Source: Cervus elaphus (Eukaryota; Chordata; Mammalia; Artiodactyla; Cervidae). From it: DNA of 64,000 nt. The stretch lies in contig NC_057848.1 of NCBI RefSeq assembly GCF_910594005.1, positions 133,434,155 through 133,498,154 on the forward strand, given 5' to 3'. Numbering within the stretch: position 1 is the first letter of the stretch; every line of letters starts with the position of its first letter. Shown here piece by piece: positions 1 to 11,882 of the stretch. The notes under the pieces are model-generated. The model was not told where the DNA came from and made no database searches. It worked only from the letters and a program-made list of their open reading frames with translations. The translations under genes were made by a program, and so were the position numbers.

Positions 1-370
1 TCACCTTGTTTCCTTCACATAATATAATATGCTAGGAACCATTCCTAACATTCCTTTTTGTTGCTACATAGTACTCCTTTGTGTAAATGTATGACAATTT
101 TTCAACCTCCCATTGATGGAATTGGACTTATTTCCGATCTTTTGCTGCAATGTGTCATAATGAATAACTTTATATATAGATCTCCCTATAGTTTTTGCCG
201 TTTTGTCTTTGGAATAGATTCACAGAAGTGGAATTAGTAATTAAAAAGATAAATGCAGGTGTAATTTTGTTAGAAATGACCAAATTCTCCTTCATAGGTA
301 CTATTAATATTCTACATTGCCACCAGCAATGTACAAGGACAGGAGCAGGTGTTTCATGTGGTAAAAATGT
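1..370 (-). mobile_element. Old L1 LINE 3' region, antisense
   Basis: Reads as the reverse complement of the conserved end of L1 ORF2: a stretch like TTGCTACATAGTACTCCTTT, then a 'cattgatggaattgg' phrase, then 'gccaccagcaatgtac' near 318-333. It is heavily diverged with no usable frame, and it probably continues past the left edge of the window. The assignment to an L1M-type element is by phrase recognition. Confidence 0.55.
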
Positions 371-2618
371 GTGTGCTAATTTGGGAGAGTAGAGGTAAGG
401 AAGACCGGTACTCTCTCTCAAGTTGGGTTTATAGTTGGAAAATAATCTCTGTTGTTCTTTCCTACAATCCGGTTAGTTTAATACTTGCTGTTGGCAGTCT
501 CTGGGCCTTACCCACAATGCCAATAAATTGCTCCCTTTGGTTCTGTACACAGACAGCAGTGGGAACTAATTATTTCAAGGGGCTGAAATTGGCCCACCTC
601 AGACTTGCCCAGTGGGACAGGATGTGATACTAGCTGCACAAGCTGCCCACAACTTCGAAGGCCAGACTCCGACGGGGCAGAAGCCTAGCACGCAGGCTCT
701 TAGAATGATCGTACCAGATAACGGGAGCTGCAGATATACACAGGCAGTAAAATAATCTGCTTTGAATGTGCTTGTCTTGATGTCACTCCCCTGCTGGGAA
801 ACCTACTTGGGACCCTTCCCATCTGTGTTGTCAAATTCAGGCTTGTCTGCCCTGTGTCCAGGCCCTCCAAACAAATCAGCCTCCGGTCTGTTCTCCCCTG
901 CGTGGCTCCTCTGTGCTTGCCAAGCTAAGCTGCTTGCCATTCCTCGCATTTGTAAAGACGTTTCTCTTGCCTCTGCGCATGCGAGTACAGCATTTCTTAT
1001 TCTAGAGCTTAGCCCTCGCGTTTGGCCAGTCCACTCCATTCATCTCCCCCACCACCAGACCCATTCTCTCCTCGGCAACTGTTTCATGAACTGCTGGTCA
1101 CTTGAGGACTGATGGCTCCCCACATTCACAAGAAGCTCTCAATTAGCATCTCCTTCTGCCCGAATGGCATGGTTGGAAGTCTGACGATCTAGCATTTACA
1201 TTTCCGGCCAAATATGTCTTGGAATTAAATCTAAAACTGCAGAATTAGATTCGCCATTCTCGTTGGAAAGAGTAGCAAACAAAGATTCTCCTTCACGCAC
1301 ACAGGAGAGCGTTTCTTCACACACTATGAAGCCAGAATAAAAAAGACCTGGCTACGAAAGCTCCCTAAACAAAGCACCACCAGAAAAAATAATACATCTC
1401 ACTGCGAACACAACAAATACACTGAATTGAGCACCATCTAGTTCATCTGTTTTAAAAAGTAAAGTTCAAAACTGTACAACCAATATAATGATTAATTTTT
1501 AAGGAAAATGTGTATACTTAGATAAGATTTACATTTACCCATATTTATAAAAATATATAGATATAGATGCTAGCAGTATTTCTGAATGGAATGCATACAG
1601 GTTTTTAATATTTTCCTTATTTGCCCTTTTTCTGTATATATAATAAGCATGCATTACTTTCATGATGAGGAAAAAAAAAACTAAAACATAAAATACTTAC
1701 CTGAAAAACAGTACAGCATTTGTTTGTCAAAAACACTTGAGATACATAGATATAATGTGGAAATTTGAACTCAGTCAGCATCTAACACACTCAAAGAAGG
1801 AAAGGGGGCTTTGGAAGTGGAAGAGTCTAAAAACAACTCAAAAGCAATCACTGTTTTAATCTTGAGTGAATATTTGAATAGGCATTCTTTATAGTCAGGA
1901 TTTTTGAAGATCAAAGCAGCCTTCCCTTCCCCGTTGTCAAAACAGAGAGAAGAGATGAACCTGCTGAATCCACATTTTACATGCACACAGAGAATGAGCA
2001 CATGGTGTCTTACCTCATCTGTAAGGGTATGTTGTTGACTAGAAGAAAGACAAGGCAGAGAAGTATCAGAGCTCAGTTATCAATCTTTAATCTTCTGCCT
2101 CAATGTTAAGGAGGAATATTGCCATGTACACCCATTCAAAAGCAACTGAATGATTCCAGTGTGTTTCTATGGGAAAGAAAAGAACTTTGGGGATAAATAC
2201 ATTGCAGAAATGGACCTTTTTGAAGAATAAACTAACTTTTGCTCTGTAGCTGATAAAGTGGGAATGGTGGGAGGCAGTGGAAATTACAGGGGTTTCAGCA
2301 CTGTAGTCAGGTGCTTTTTAATGAGTTGCCCTGGGCAAACATACCTAATCAGCCTCCACTATTCATTCTGCTACTGCCCACATCTTTGCAAATTGGTTCT
2401 CATTTTTATGCCTTAATAAGCTAGAAGCACTGAAAACCTTTTTCCATTTTTAATTTTTCGAAGTCTGACCTAGCTATATGTCATTTCTAAAGACAACCCC
2501 TTCTTGTTGGGGCTGTTGGTTCCTTTAGCAAGAATAGGAACAGCTCAGGGCCCATCCCAGTTTTTCCTTTCTGCTCCCCTTTCACTTATTCCATTTTCAT
2601 TGCCTGTTCCTCTAAATG
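371..2618. other. Single-copy DNA without a recognised gene or repeat
   Basis: About 2.2 kb. The part from 640 to 1110 is fairly GC-rich and retains several CpGs (around 655-680, 700-725 and 1015). The part from 1440 to 1770 is strongly AT-rich. Open frames here (for example 116 codons at 762-1112) have no recognisable domain, and I see no splice-flanked exon pattern. Ancient repeat remnants could be missed by eye. Confidence 0.5.
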
Positions 2619-2817
2619 TGTGTGCTCAGTCATTCAGTCATGTCCAACTCTTAGCGGCTCCATGGACTTAGGCCCTCTGCCACGGGATTTCCCAGGCAAG
2701 AATACTGCAATGAGTTGCCCCATCCTACTCCAGGGGATCTTCCCAACCCAGGAACCGAACCAGCATCTCCTGCATTGGTAGGCAGATTCTTTACCATTAG
2801 AGCCACCTGGGAAGCCC
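2619..2817 (-). mobile_element. Bov-tA SINE
   Basis: Full-length Bov-tA in reverse orientation. The tRNA-Glu-like head reads out as GGGCTTCCCAGGTGGCTCTA at the high-coordinate end, and the Bov-A body ends near 'tgtgctcagtcattcagtca'. It is moderately diverged (GCGGCTCC for GCGACCCC). No convincing TSD was seen. Confidence 0.9.
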
Positions 2818-3049
2818 TTGTCATGTAAATGGATACCTAGAAAACTTGATGGGTGACTCGAAAGTAGTCATTTTCCTCCTTCTCATGAAGAGATAAAATG
2901 ATATATAAAATAGGACCTTATTTCCTCCCACCACTGCCCCAATACATTTAGGCTGCATCTGTTCCTAAAGATTGATTAAGATAGGGGTAATCTGGAACTG
3001 TTTCAGGTTCTAAGATTCCTCTCCTCCATCCCTCGTTCCCAATCTATCA

Positions 3050-3940
3050 TGTTATTAGTCAGCAATTGCTATAATAATTCTGTGTAATAAACAAGTCCCA
3101 AATATAATAAAAAAAAAAACCACATGTCTTTGTTTCTTGCTCAGTCTGTGAGTTAGCTATGCTCTGCTGATATTACTTGGGATTTGCTCCAAACTGTGGG
3201 TTGGGTTCGAGTATACTTCACAAGTCTCCTCATTCTAGAACCAGCACCTATTCAAAGCATGCTTTTCTCATGGCAGATGGCAGACATAAGAGATCAAGCC
3301 AAACATACAAGCACATTTAAAGTTTCTATACATGTCTGTATTAGTTTGCTAAGGCTGTCATAACAAATGCCATCAACTAGGTGGCCTAAAACAACAGAAA
3401 TTTATTCTCTCAAAGTTCTGGAGGCTAGAAGTCCAAACTAAAGGTGCTATCAAGGCTGTACTCCCTCTGAAGGCTCCTAGGAAGAATTTTTCCTTGCCTC
3501 TTCCTAGCTTCTGGTGGTTTCCAGCAATCTTGATTGTTCCTTGGCTTGTAGCTGCATCATTCTAATCTCTGCCTCCATCATCACATGACCTTCCTCATGT
3601 GCATTTCTATAACCACACCCTCCTCTCCCTTCTCTTATAAAGGCACCAATCTTTGGATATAGGGTCCACCCTAATCCAATAAGACCTTAACTAATCATCT
3701 CCAAAGATCCGACTTCCAATAACATCACAGTCACAGGTTCCAGGTGGATATGAATTTAGGAGAGACACTATTTGGCCCAGTATAATACCACATCTGCTGA
3801 CAATCCTTTGGTCAAAGCAAATCACATGGCCAAGTCCAAAAAGCAATGAGGTGGAGAATTACACTCTGCATATTCAAGTAGGGAGCACCATAAGTCACAA
3901 GGCAAAGTGAATGAAAGTATCAATCTACTACAGAGTGGGA
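3050..3940 (-). mobile_element. Old LTR-like relic, host of the MLT1 insertion
   Basis: The flanks of the MLT1 copy (3050-3336 and 3786-3940) look like two halves of one older element. Phrases such as 'gtcagcaattgctataataa' and, after the insertion, 'ggtcaaagcaaatcacatgg' recur in related form at 6850-7245. I think this is an ancient LTR-type interspersed repeat but cannot name the subfamily. Confidence 0.33.
3337..3785 (-). mobile_element. MLT1-type MaLR LTR, antisense
   Basis: Starts TGTATTAGTTTGCTAAGGCT, followed by 'aaaacaacagaaatttattc' (reverse complement of the LTR polyadenylation region), then 'ctggaggctagaagtcc', and ends at 'tttggcccagtata'. This order matches an MLT1A/B-like solo LTR read backwards. 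About 450 bp is near full length. It is non-coding and has no internal retroviral sequence. Confidence 0.8.
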
Positions 3941-4367
3941 ACAGAGTTGGAAGCAATAATCCAGCTTACCAGAGTTATCAATACATGATGCTTCTTCAAA
4001 TATTTCACATGACCATTTCACATTTTCCAATTCACATCTCAATTATTCATTTGTGTTGAATACTGCAGTAATCTGTTGGAGGAGAAAATAACATTATCTT
4101 ATCAATTTATTTTGGTACACAAAGCATAAGTCAGGCACTTTGTTAAGCTCTCTACAGAGAATGACAAGTGTTTCACTCTGCCATGACAATAATAGAAAAA
4201 GCTAAGAGTCTCTCTGACATACTGCTTCCACTCAGCCAATTCCACATCTTAAGGTTTGTTACTTGATGTATCCCACTCCTGGTAACAAACTCAGTAACTG
4301 TTAAACTTCTTTATGCTGCATAAAATTGAAAATTCAACTCAAACTATCTTTACCAATAATAAAGTAT

Positions 4368-4597
4368 GGCATGTGTGGATATGTGATCAGTCGCTCAGTC
4401 TTGTCTGACTCTTTGCGATCCCATAACTATAGCTCGCCAGGTTCCTCTGTCCATAGGGATTCTCCAGGCAAGAATACTGGAGTGGGTTGCCATGCCCTCC
4501 TCTAGGGGAATCTTCCTGACCCAGGAATTGAAGTATCATCCCCTGCATCTCCTGCATTACAGGTGGATTCTTTACTACTGAGCCATTGAGGAAGCCC
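4368..4597 (-). mobile_element. Bov-tA SINE with TSD
   Basis: Reverse-orientation Bov-tA, flanked by 12-bp direct repeats differing at one base: ATAATAAAGTAT at 4356-4367 and ATAATGAAGTAT at 4598-4609. An extra 'catctcctgcattac' duplication lies in the head region. The single TSD mismatch suggests moderate age. Confidence 0.92.
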
Positions 4598-4609
4598 ATA
4601 ATGAAGTAT

Positions 4610-6849
4610 ACTGGCTACCAAAACTAAATTCTAGCTGTAGAAGAGGCTTCAGGGTAAGTTGATCAAGGAAGTCATCAAAGACACGTGTTACCCACATCTT
4701 TCCATTCTGACACCTATGCTATCTGCTTCACCCCAAGACTTATTGCTCTCATGTCCATAGGATGCCCCCTATAGGAACTAGGGTTCAATGGCTACTCATT
4801 CATATCCAGTGAGAGGCTGACTTCTGGTAACTGTGCTTCATAACAAGAAAGTTGCATTTGCAAACACTCAGAAGAGTTCATTTTGTTTCTCACTGGAATG
4901 AATTGATTTGGGTCAGACTATTTGTAAACCAGGGCAGAAATGACTAGATTGAACCAATCAGATCTCCAGGGGCAGGGGTCAACCAGCTTTCCCTAAGGCA
5001 CATGGGCCATGTCTGGGAGTGAATGACACCTGATAAAATATTTAGTTAGGAATCAAAAAGGAGGGGGTGGATGCCAAGATGATAAACAACACTTGCCACA
5101 ACAGCTGGTTCAGATTCTAGGAGGTTGGTAGCTTAGGTGGAGGTTAGGATCATCCTGCTCACCAGAAGAGACTATTTCCCCCTGGAATATATGAGTAATA
5201 CATTGACATTCCATTTATACATCTGTCTCTTGTGATTTGTTTACATTAAGCAACTCCCATATATCAGAACCATGTCTGATAAAGGTAAGGGCCAAACCTA
5301 GCCACTGTACCAGGTTATATTCACTCAGGTTAGGCACCTACTCATAATTATGCCCTCTTCAGTCTATAACACCATGGATTAACTTAATATAAGGAGAAAA
5401 AGAAAATGCAAAACTCATGATTGTGCAATATACATTAAGAAACTGCAGCCACAAATATGCAACCACAGAAGGGCAGAGTGATACACCAGCCAATCCTGAT
5501 AGTTATTTCTCATGTGTTTTGCTTATTCTATCAGTAGCTTCTTTATATCCAACTTAAATGTCTTATCCTCCACTTTAAACTTATTTCCTCTTGCTGTTTT
5601 TCCAACAAAGCCATCAAACAAAATACGTATTGTCATCTGTATCACATATGTACAAAAGGTTCCACTGAAGAAAAAGGATTCAGTCCCACATCAATGAATG
5701 GGCTCTCAAAATCCCTTCCAAGCCTAAAAGCCTATGAAACAGTGTTATCTTGATCATTAGAGCAAGTAAGCTTGAAATATCCTTGAGTATAAATGTCAAA
5801 CATTGAGCCTGTGGGCCAGCTTCAGCCTGCAGAAGGTCATCATTCAAAGACACAACCTCACTGTAAACAGCTTTACTTCAGTTGGCATATTTTTTGTGTG
5901 AAATATTAGTTCGCCCCACCAGGATTTTCTTGAGAGGAAATTGGTCCATGAGTAAATTTGATTTGACATTATTGTCCTAAGGAAATAAAATGGCATTTTT
6001 TGAGAATGTAAGATTAATGCACTAAATGATTATTACTGACCCCAAACTAAGCTCTTGGAAGTTCCAGAAAAACTGATGTATCAACTGTCAGAAGCTGCCA
6101 AATACTAAAGGCAGAATACACATTGCAACTCAGTGCTGCTTGCATGTGTGTGTGTCTTAAACAGCAGAGTGCTCCAAACATACCACAGTTGCACATTTAG
6201 CAACATGGTAATCTCATCCTGAATTTCTCAATCTGCTTTTTATACACTGTTACTCATAGTTTTTCCTGAGACTCTTCTAAGTTAAGGCAGGCTTTTTCAA
6301 GAACCAATTCAAATTGAAGATTGGATTTTGCATGATGTCATCAAAAGGTGATGTCACTTTCTTTTCTCTCCCTTATCTCAAGAAAAATGGATACTAATGT
6401 TGGACTTACTTCACCCTTAACACAGAAGCAGACAATCTCTGTAGACAATGTCAGCCAATCTGAAGTTACCAATTAAATTGTCAGTAGAACCTTTAAACTT
6501 TGAGGGACAGGCTTCCTAATTTCCATGGGAAATTATGCATATTTTCAATTCTCTTTTAGACAATATTATTGTGACTGTTTTTTTTTAACATTCATACTTA
6601 AATATAGCCTTTTACTTTACTTAAAGGGAGCCAATCAAAATTTCCAGGTAAAAATCCAAAGGAAGTTTTTGCTTATGATAAAACCCAAATCTTATCCCTG
6701 AACTCTTTAGTTATAAGCAGTGGCTCTTTTTATCAACATATTGACTATGTCAACATCAGTTGAATTTTCCTTGAGAGAATTCTCCCTATCCACAACCTAC
6801 AGTGAGCCCTAGAACTAAGGGAGAGAAGCTGTCTCCTTTTCTCACCAAA
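4610..6849. other. Single-copy DNA, no gene seen
   Basis: About 2.2 kb, AT-rich, with no recognisable coding exon. Short open frames such as 5512-5697 (61 codons) show no family signature. A weak hAT-like phrase ('gtgggccagcttcagcctgc', about 5811) could be an old DNA-transposon scrap. No other structured element was seen. Confidence 0.45.
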
Positions 6850-7245
6850 GCCTGTACTAGTCACCTACTGCTGAAATAAAGCTATATAAGCAATCACTCC
6901 AAACTTAGTGGTTTAAAAACATTAATCATATCTTTCTTACTCACAGGTCTATCAGTTGTCTGTGGTTGTGCTGGACTTTGCTGAAATTAGTTAGCCTTGG
7001 CTCCAGGCTGTGAGCTGGATCCAGTTGTTTCATGCATCTTCTCCTTATTGGACCAGCGTTTACACAGGCCATATTTTTCTGGTGGAAATAACAGAAGCCT
7101 AAGAGGGACCAACAGAAACATGCAATACCTTTTCAGGCCTTGGCTCAGAACCAGCACACTGAAACTTCTGCCCACATTTCTTTGGCCAAAGCAAGTCACA
7201 TGGCAAAGATTAACATGAACAGGATGATGAAATATATTCTACTCA
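6850..7245. mobile_element. Old LTR-like relic
   Basis: Contains 'acttagtggtttaaaaacat' near 6904 and 'ggccaaagcaagtcacatgg' near 7183, the same order of phrases as the flanks of the MLT1 at 3.3 kb. This suggests two copies of one mammal-wide LTR-type family. Subfamily and exact ends are uncertain. Confidence 0.33.
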
Positions 7246-7334
7246 TAGTGGACCGTGACAAGGGTGGAGGAGGGAAGGAAGAATTATAAGCAAATACAAT
7301 CTACCTAGATAAAGGACTATATGCCAGAGGGCCC

Positions 7335-8035
7335 AGTATAAGCTTTCCAGTCACTTGTATGCAACTTTTTATGAATGTAAGCAAAATATCCATCAACAGA
7401 GGAATGGATAAACAAAATGCAGTAGGTACATACAATGGAATATTATTCAGCTTTAAAGAGGGAGGAAGTTCTGATACATTTTGCAACATGGATGAACCTT
7501 GACAACATTCTGCTAAGTTAAAGAAGTGAAGTGAAGTGAAAGTCACTCAGTCATGTCCGACTCTTTGCGACCCCCATGGACTATACAGTACATGGAATTC
7601 TCCAGGCCAGAATACTGGAGTGGGTAGCCTTTCTCTTCTTCAGGGGATCATCCCAACCCAGGGATTGAACCCAGGTCTCCCGCATTGCAGGCGGATTCTT
7701 TACCAGCTGAGCCACAAGGGAAACCATAAGTTAATTAAAGAAGCAAGACACAAAAGGACACACATTACATTACATTACCTGTATTTATATGAGGTTCTAG
7801 AATACACAAATTCATAGAAACAGAAAGTAAAATAGTGGTCATCAGGGGAGATGGGAGAATGGAGAATTATTGTTTGATGGGTACAGAAATTCTGTTTAGG
7901 ATGATGAAAAAGCTCTTGAGATGAGTAGTCGTGATGCACAACAATTCAAATGTAGTGAATACCAAAAGACTGTACACACAGAAATGGTTAAAATGGTAAT
8001 TTTATGTTATGCATATTTTACCACGAAGAAAAGAT
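7335..8035 (+). mobile_element. L1 3' end and 3' UTR, split by a SINE
   Basis: Sense-orientation L1. The ORF2 tail phrases 'aaaatatccatcaacagagg' and 'acaatggaatattattcagc' lie left of the SINE; the 3' UTR phrases 'agtggtcatcaggggagatg' and 'aaaatggtaattttatgtta' lie right of it. The SINE at 7527-7725 interrupts it inside 'gctaagttaaagaag', which became the TSD. Confidence 0.7.
7527..7725 (-). mobile_element. Bov-tA SINE inserted in L1
   Basis: Reverse-orientation Bov-tA with a 'gaagtgaagtgaaagtcactc' type tail. The target site is duplicated: TAAGTTAAAGAAG at 7514-7526 and TAAGTTAATTAAAGAAG at 7727-7743, the second copy carrying a 4-bp insertion. The insertion post-dates the L1. Confidence 0.92.
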
Positions 8036-8767
8036 GAACGTGAATAAGAGCAATTAACATATTTGTGGCAGCAAACAACAGGCTCACGCCTGGATTAGTT
8101 CATTTTATCCTCACAATCATCTTGGGGTAGGATTCATTCTCCACTCAGGAAGAGGCCATGTGAAGGAATAGCCAAAACAGAGAAAGAAGCCCCCATCTTT
8201 CCCTTCACACCTGAGTAGAAAAGGTCAGAGTTGGCAGTGACTTTGAATTAAGGAGTACTTTAGTACCACTCAGCCTATAATTACATATCTAAGACATTCA
8301 GTGCCGCCTTTACCAGTAAGGTTACATTCCCTCAAGTGGTATATGCTAAAAGACACCAGGTTGACCTACACAACTCTAAGGTATTATTATTTTAAATCTG
8401 GTTTTAAATGTACTAGCTAACTAGAGTCTTAAAAAGGAATTTTACCTGAGTTCTAAGTTGAACAAAAAACATTGTACATTATTAATTCTAAGGATTATTG
8501 TTCAAGTCACCAAGAAATTGGCATTTTTCCTTTAAAAAGGAGGACTTCTGTTGAATTTTTTCCTCTTACTTCAGTATTGAGGTTATAGCAAACATTCTCT
8601 ATTAACTTTTAGATCTCAACCTCACTGTGATGCAAAAAATCATCTTCAGTACAGGTATGATGTCAGTGCTTGATGTTCTGGGAGCTGGTTGTATAGATAT
8701 TTCTCTATTTAAAGGGCTGCTGTTTAATTCTGAGAGACTATAATTGAGGCCAGAAAGTGAAACTCCA
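8036..8767. other. Mostly single-copy DNA with a possible MIR scrap
   Basis: No gene is visible. The phrase 'ttttatcctcacaatcatct' near 8104 resembles an antisense MIR core (8070-8160, low confidence). The rest is AT-rich and unassigned. Confidence 0.35.
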
Positions 8768-8872
8768 GGGACTTCCCTGATGGTCCAGTGGTTAAGACTC
8801 TTGTGTTTCCTATCCTGGGTATGCAGGTTTGATCCCATGTGCTCCATGGTCAAATAGTTTAAAAAAATTTTA
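8768..8872 (+). mobile_element. CHR-type tRNA-derived SINE
   Basis: Begins GGGACTTCCCTGATGGTCCA with the B-box-like 'ggtttgatccc' downstream and a short A/T-rich tail. It lacks the Bov-A body, which separates it from Bov-tA. It is a short, diverged copy. Confidence 0.75.
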
Positions 8873-9525
8873 AGTGTAACTCCACACTCATTAATAGTTT
8901 TCTACACCTCTTTACCACAGCTAGCACAAAGGAAATGGAAGAAATTCTTATAGAAAGGGGAAGTAAGACAGGATAAACAGTACTTGGATTGCTATCTGAG
9001 CTTATACCTCATTCAGCCATCACTTAAGAGGTTTCTATTTCAACACAGCAGGGCAATCTCTCTGTTCTTTGGCCTTTTCATAACAAACACTGATGAAACT
9101 TTAGGCTAATTCCTAAATACACTGTACTGCATGTCTGCATATCGAATGAGTGTTTCATCATCCAGTTACACAAAGCAATATGCCAACAGATACCCGAATA
9201 ACACAATAGGCAGTAGAAATCATAAATGGATTCTGACACTATCTTATGAATGCCTGGAATAGATTTTATTTCATACATGACATAAAAGAGTGCCTTTCTG
9301 GGTTAGACAGAGAGGTGCTGGCACTGATATCTTGATGCACTGTTAAATGCACTCTACTTTCTTTACCTTCCATCTTCATCCTTCTCTACTCAGACTGGAG
9401 CATGAACCTTTAAGAGACCCTGGGGTTTCCTCTCCCTAAAGACAGTCAACAAATTCCAGATATTTCTATAGTTGTATACAACACTATAGTTCAAATGTAA
9501 ATATCACAAGGCAAGACAGAAGTTG
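8873..9525. other. Single-copy DNA, no gene seen
   Basis: About 650 bp without a recognised repeat, RNA gene or plausible exon on either strand. Confidence 0.45.
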
Positions 9526-9537
9526 TATAGAGGAAGA

Positions 9538-9741
9538 AGTGCATCCTTCAGTCATGTCCGACTCTGTGACCTCCAAGGACCATAGCCCCCTAGGCTTCTA
9601 TGTTCATGGAATTCTCCAGGCAAGAATACTGGAGTGGGTTGCTGTGCCCTCCTCCAGGGAATCTTCCCAACCCAGGGATCGAACCCGAGTCTCCTGCATT
9701 GCAGGCAGATTCTTTACCACTGAGCCACCAGGGAAGCCCTA
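9538..9741 (-). mobile_element. Bov-tA SINE with perfect TSD
   Basis: Reverse Bov-tA, full head ending 'gccaccagggaagccc'. It is bounded by a perfect 12-bp TSD, TATAGAGGAAGA, at 9526-9537 and 9742-9753. It lies next to the duplicated MIR that follows. Confidence 0.94.
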
Positions 9742-9777
9742 TATAGAGGAAGACAGAATCTCGATAATATCATTTAC

Positions 9778-10252
9778 TGACTGCTTACTATGTCAGGTAC
9801 TATTCTAAGTGCCTTAAAGTTATTAAGTCACTGAATCTTCACATACCCTTTACTACTGTTATCCCAATTGTACTATTCCTGAGCCGGGAAGTACCCCTGG
9901 AGAAGGAAATGGCAACCCACTCAAGTATACTTGCCTGGAGAATCCCATGGACAGAGGAGCCTGGCAGGTTCATGGGATCGCAAGAGTCGGACGTGACTTA
10001 GCGCTATCTTTCTTTCTCTTCTTACTATGTTCGGTGCTATTCTGAGTGCCTTTAAGTTATTAAGTCACTGAATTTTCACATACTCTTATGGGGTAGATAC
10101 TACTCTTATCTCAATTGTACAAACAAAGAAACCAAGGTACACAGAAGTTAGGTAGCTTGCCAAAGACCTCACAGCTCCTAAGCCACACAGCTGGAATGCA
10201 AACCCAGGTAGTCTGGAATCCTGTTCTAAACTCCACACCACACTTACTGTCT
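9778..10252 (-). mobile_element. MIR SINE, 5' part present twice around a Bov-tA fragment
   Basis: The second copy (10018-10252) is a long antisense MIR, with 'gtagcttgccaaagacctca' and 'ggaatgcaaacccaggtag' in the expected order. The first copy (9778-9895) repeats the segment from CTTACTATGT to the 'ctcaattgtac' region at about 90% identity by eye over 67 bp, with an offset of 237 bp. Two independent MIRs would rarely be this alike, so local duplication is likely. Confidence 0.68.
9895..10010 (+). mobile_element. 5'-truncated Bov-tA/Bov-A fragment
   Basis: Sense-orientation Bov-A body only, from 'cctggagaaggaaatggcaa' to 'gagtcggacgtgacttagcg'. The tRNA-like head is missing. It sits between the two MIR copies, and no ordinary TSD was seen. 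Confidence 0.85.
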
Positions 10253-10903
10253 AAGTAGCACGGCATTCTGTAACCCTCCTACCCTGTGTGTGTAGTCATG
10301 AAGCACAATCTCATCCAATGAAAGGAGTCATTATACAGTTAGCATTCTCAAAGCAATAATTCCAGTTACCCATTACATCATGCCAGCACTTTAGAATGAA
10401 TATATACATACATACATACATATACATAAAACTCTTCATCACCCATGAAATACTGGGGAAATCCATGTCAGCATCAGTAACACAGTTTGTGGTCAACTAC
10501 CTTAAGAATATGGCCACCCCTTCTGCATATTAAATGAAATGAGAAGAAAACACTAAAGAGGAAGTTATGGTTTCTTTCTTCAATGTTTTCATGAAATCTT
10601 TAAAAATCTCTTTTAATTAACAGTCTCGGAAAGAACAAGAATATGAAAAATATCTATTTGATTTCTTCCACAGTCAATAATTCATTGGATTTACTGAAAA
10701 TAGAGAAAACTGGAATGGTTGAATAAAGGAAAAATAACATCACAAAATTACTTTTAACCATTAAACAGAGCCTATACTTCAAGCAAATAAATGTCCAGTA
10801 ATTGTATCAATATCTCTGTGATACTTCAAAATCCCCAGTAATAGCCTTTGAATTTATATTACTCAACTTCAAAGTATAATCTATGTGAAACTGTTTCAGT
10901 GTC
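10253..10903. other. AT-rich single-copy DNA with a short TACA repeat
   Basis: No gene seen. The only structured item is the tetranucleotide run at 10403-10428. Confidence 0.45.
10403..10428. repeat. Short (TACA)n microsatellite
   Basis: About six interrupted units of TACA/CATA ('tacatacatacatacatata'). It is short and interrupted, so probably of low variability. Confidence 0.8.
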
Positions 10904-11320
10904 CAGTTCAGTTCAGTCACTCAGTCGTGTCTGAAACTTTGTGACCCCATGGACAGCAGATTGCCAGGCTTCCCTGTCCATTAACAGCTCCTGGAGCTTG
11001 CTGAAACTCATGTCCATCTCATCTTCTGTCATCCTCTTCTCCTCACACCTTCAATCTTTCCCAGCATCAGAATCTTTTCCAATGAGTTAGTTCTTTGCAT
11101 TAGGTGGCCAAAGTATTGGAACTTCAGCCTCAGCATCAGTCTTTCCAATGAATATTCAGGACTGATTTCCTTTAGGATTGACTGGTTTGATCTCCCTGCT
11201 GTCCAAGGGACTCTCAAGAGTCTTCTCCAACACCACAGTTCAAAAGCATCAATTATTCAGCATTCAGCCTTCTTTATGGTCCAGCTGTCACATCCATACA
11301 TGACTACTGGAAAAATCATT
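10904..11320 (-). mobile_element. BovB LINE 3' end
   Basis: Reverse complement of the BovB 3' end. The TGAAC-type tail appears as 'cagttcagttcagtcactca', and the sequence runs back to 'tacatgactactggaaaaat'. It is 5'-truncated to about 415 bp with no intact frame. The post-RT peptide remains only in fragments. Confidence 0.92.
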
Positions 11321-11373
11321 ATGTTTTACATAAAGATTAATATTGGTTCTTATAACAGTAACTGAATTTTAGG

Positions 11374-11611
11374 GAGCATTAATGTGCCAGTCATTGTACT
11401 AAACTCTTTTCATACATGATTTGCCTACACATTGCATAGCAGTCTTCTGAAGGAGGCATTATTATCTCCATTTTACCAGTGGAGAAAAAAAGTGTTTGAA
11501 AAGTTGAGTCATTTTCTCAATGGTCTTTGCAATCACATGGAAAGAGCCAGGATTCAAGTTCATGCCTGGGGTCTCCAGAGACCCAGATATTAAATACTAT
11601 GTCATACTATC
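11374..11611 (-). mobile_element. MIR SINE, antisense
   Basis: Order of phrases 'taatgtgccagtcattgtac', 'attatctccattttaccagt', 'ggaaagagccaggattcaag' matches an antisense MIR over nearly its whole length. Diverged, as expected for its age. Confidence 0.7.
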
Positions 11612-11882
11612 TCAAAAGCCATAAGAGAAAGATGTGATTAATAAAATTAAATATTTTGCATAATACAAAAAAATCACTGACAAAATGAAAACAGAAACCA
11701 CAAACTGAAAACAAAAATATCTGAAATATATATGTCAAAGTATTATATCAGTGTCAACATATAAAGGGATTCACACAAATCAAAAAAAAAAAATAAACAA
11801 GAGGAAAAACAGTTCAAATGGCAAAAATATTGATGGAAAGTTTTTACACCTAAAACAAAACATATAAATTATACTGATTTAT

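Noticed and set aside
762..1112. 116-codon frame at the left of the window
   Set aside because: Overlapped by an antisense frame (803-1039), no recognisable domain, no flanking splice or start context. Chance in GC-richer DNA.
7536..7817. Recurring peptides with 'SCPTLCDP' and 'LPDPGIEPGS' in many frames
   Set aside because: They are translations of the Bov-tA/Bov-A SINE in fixed frames and recur wherever the SINE occurs; not a protein family.
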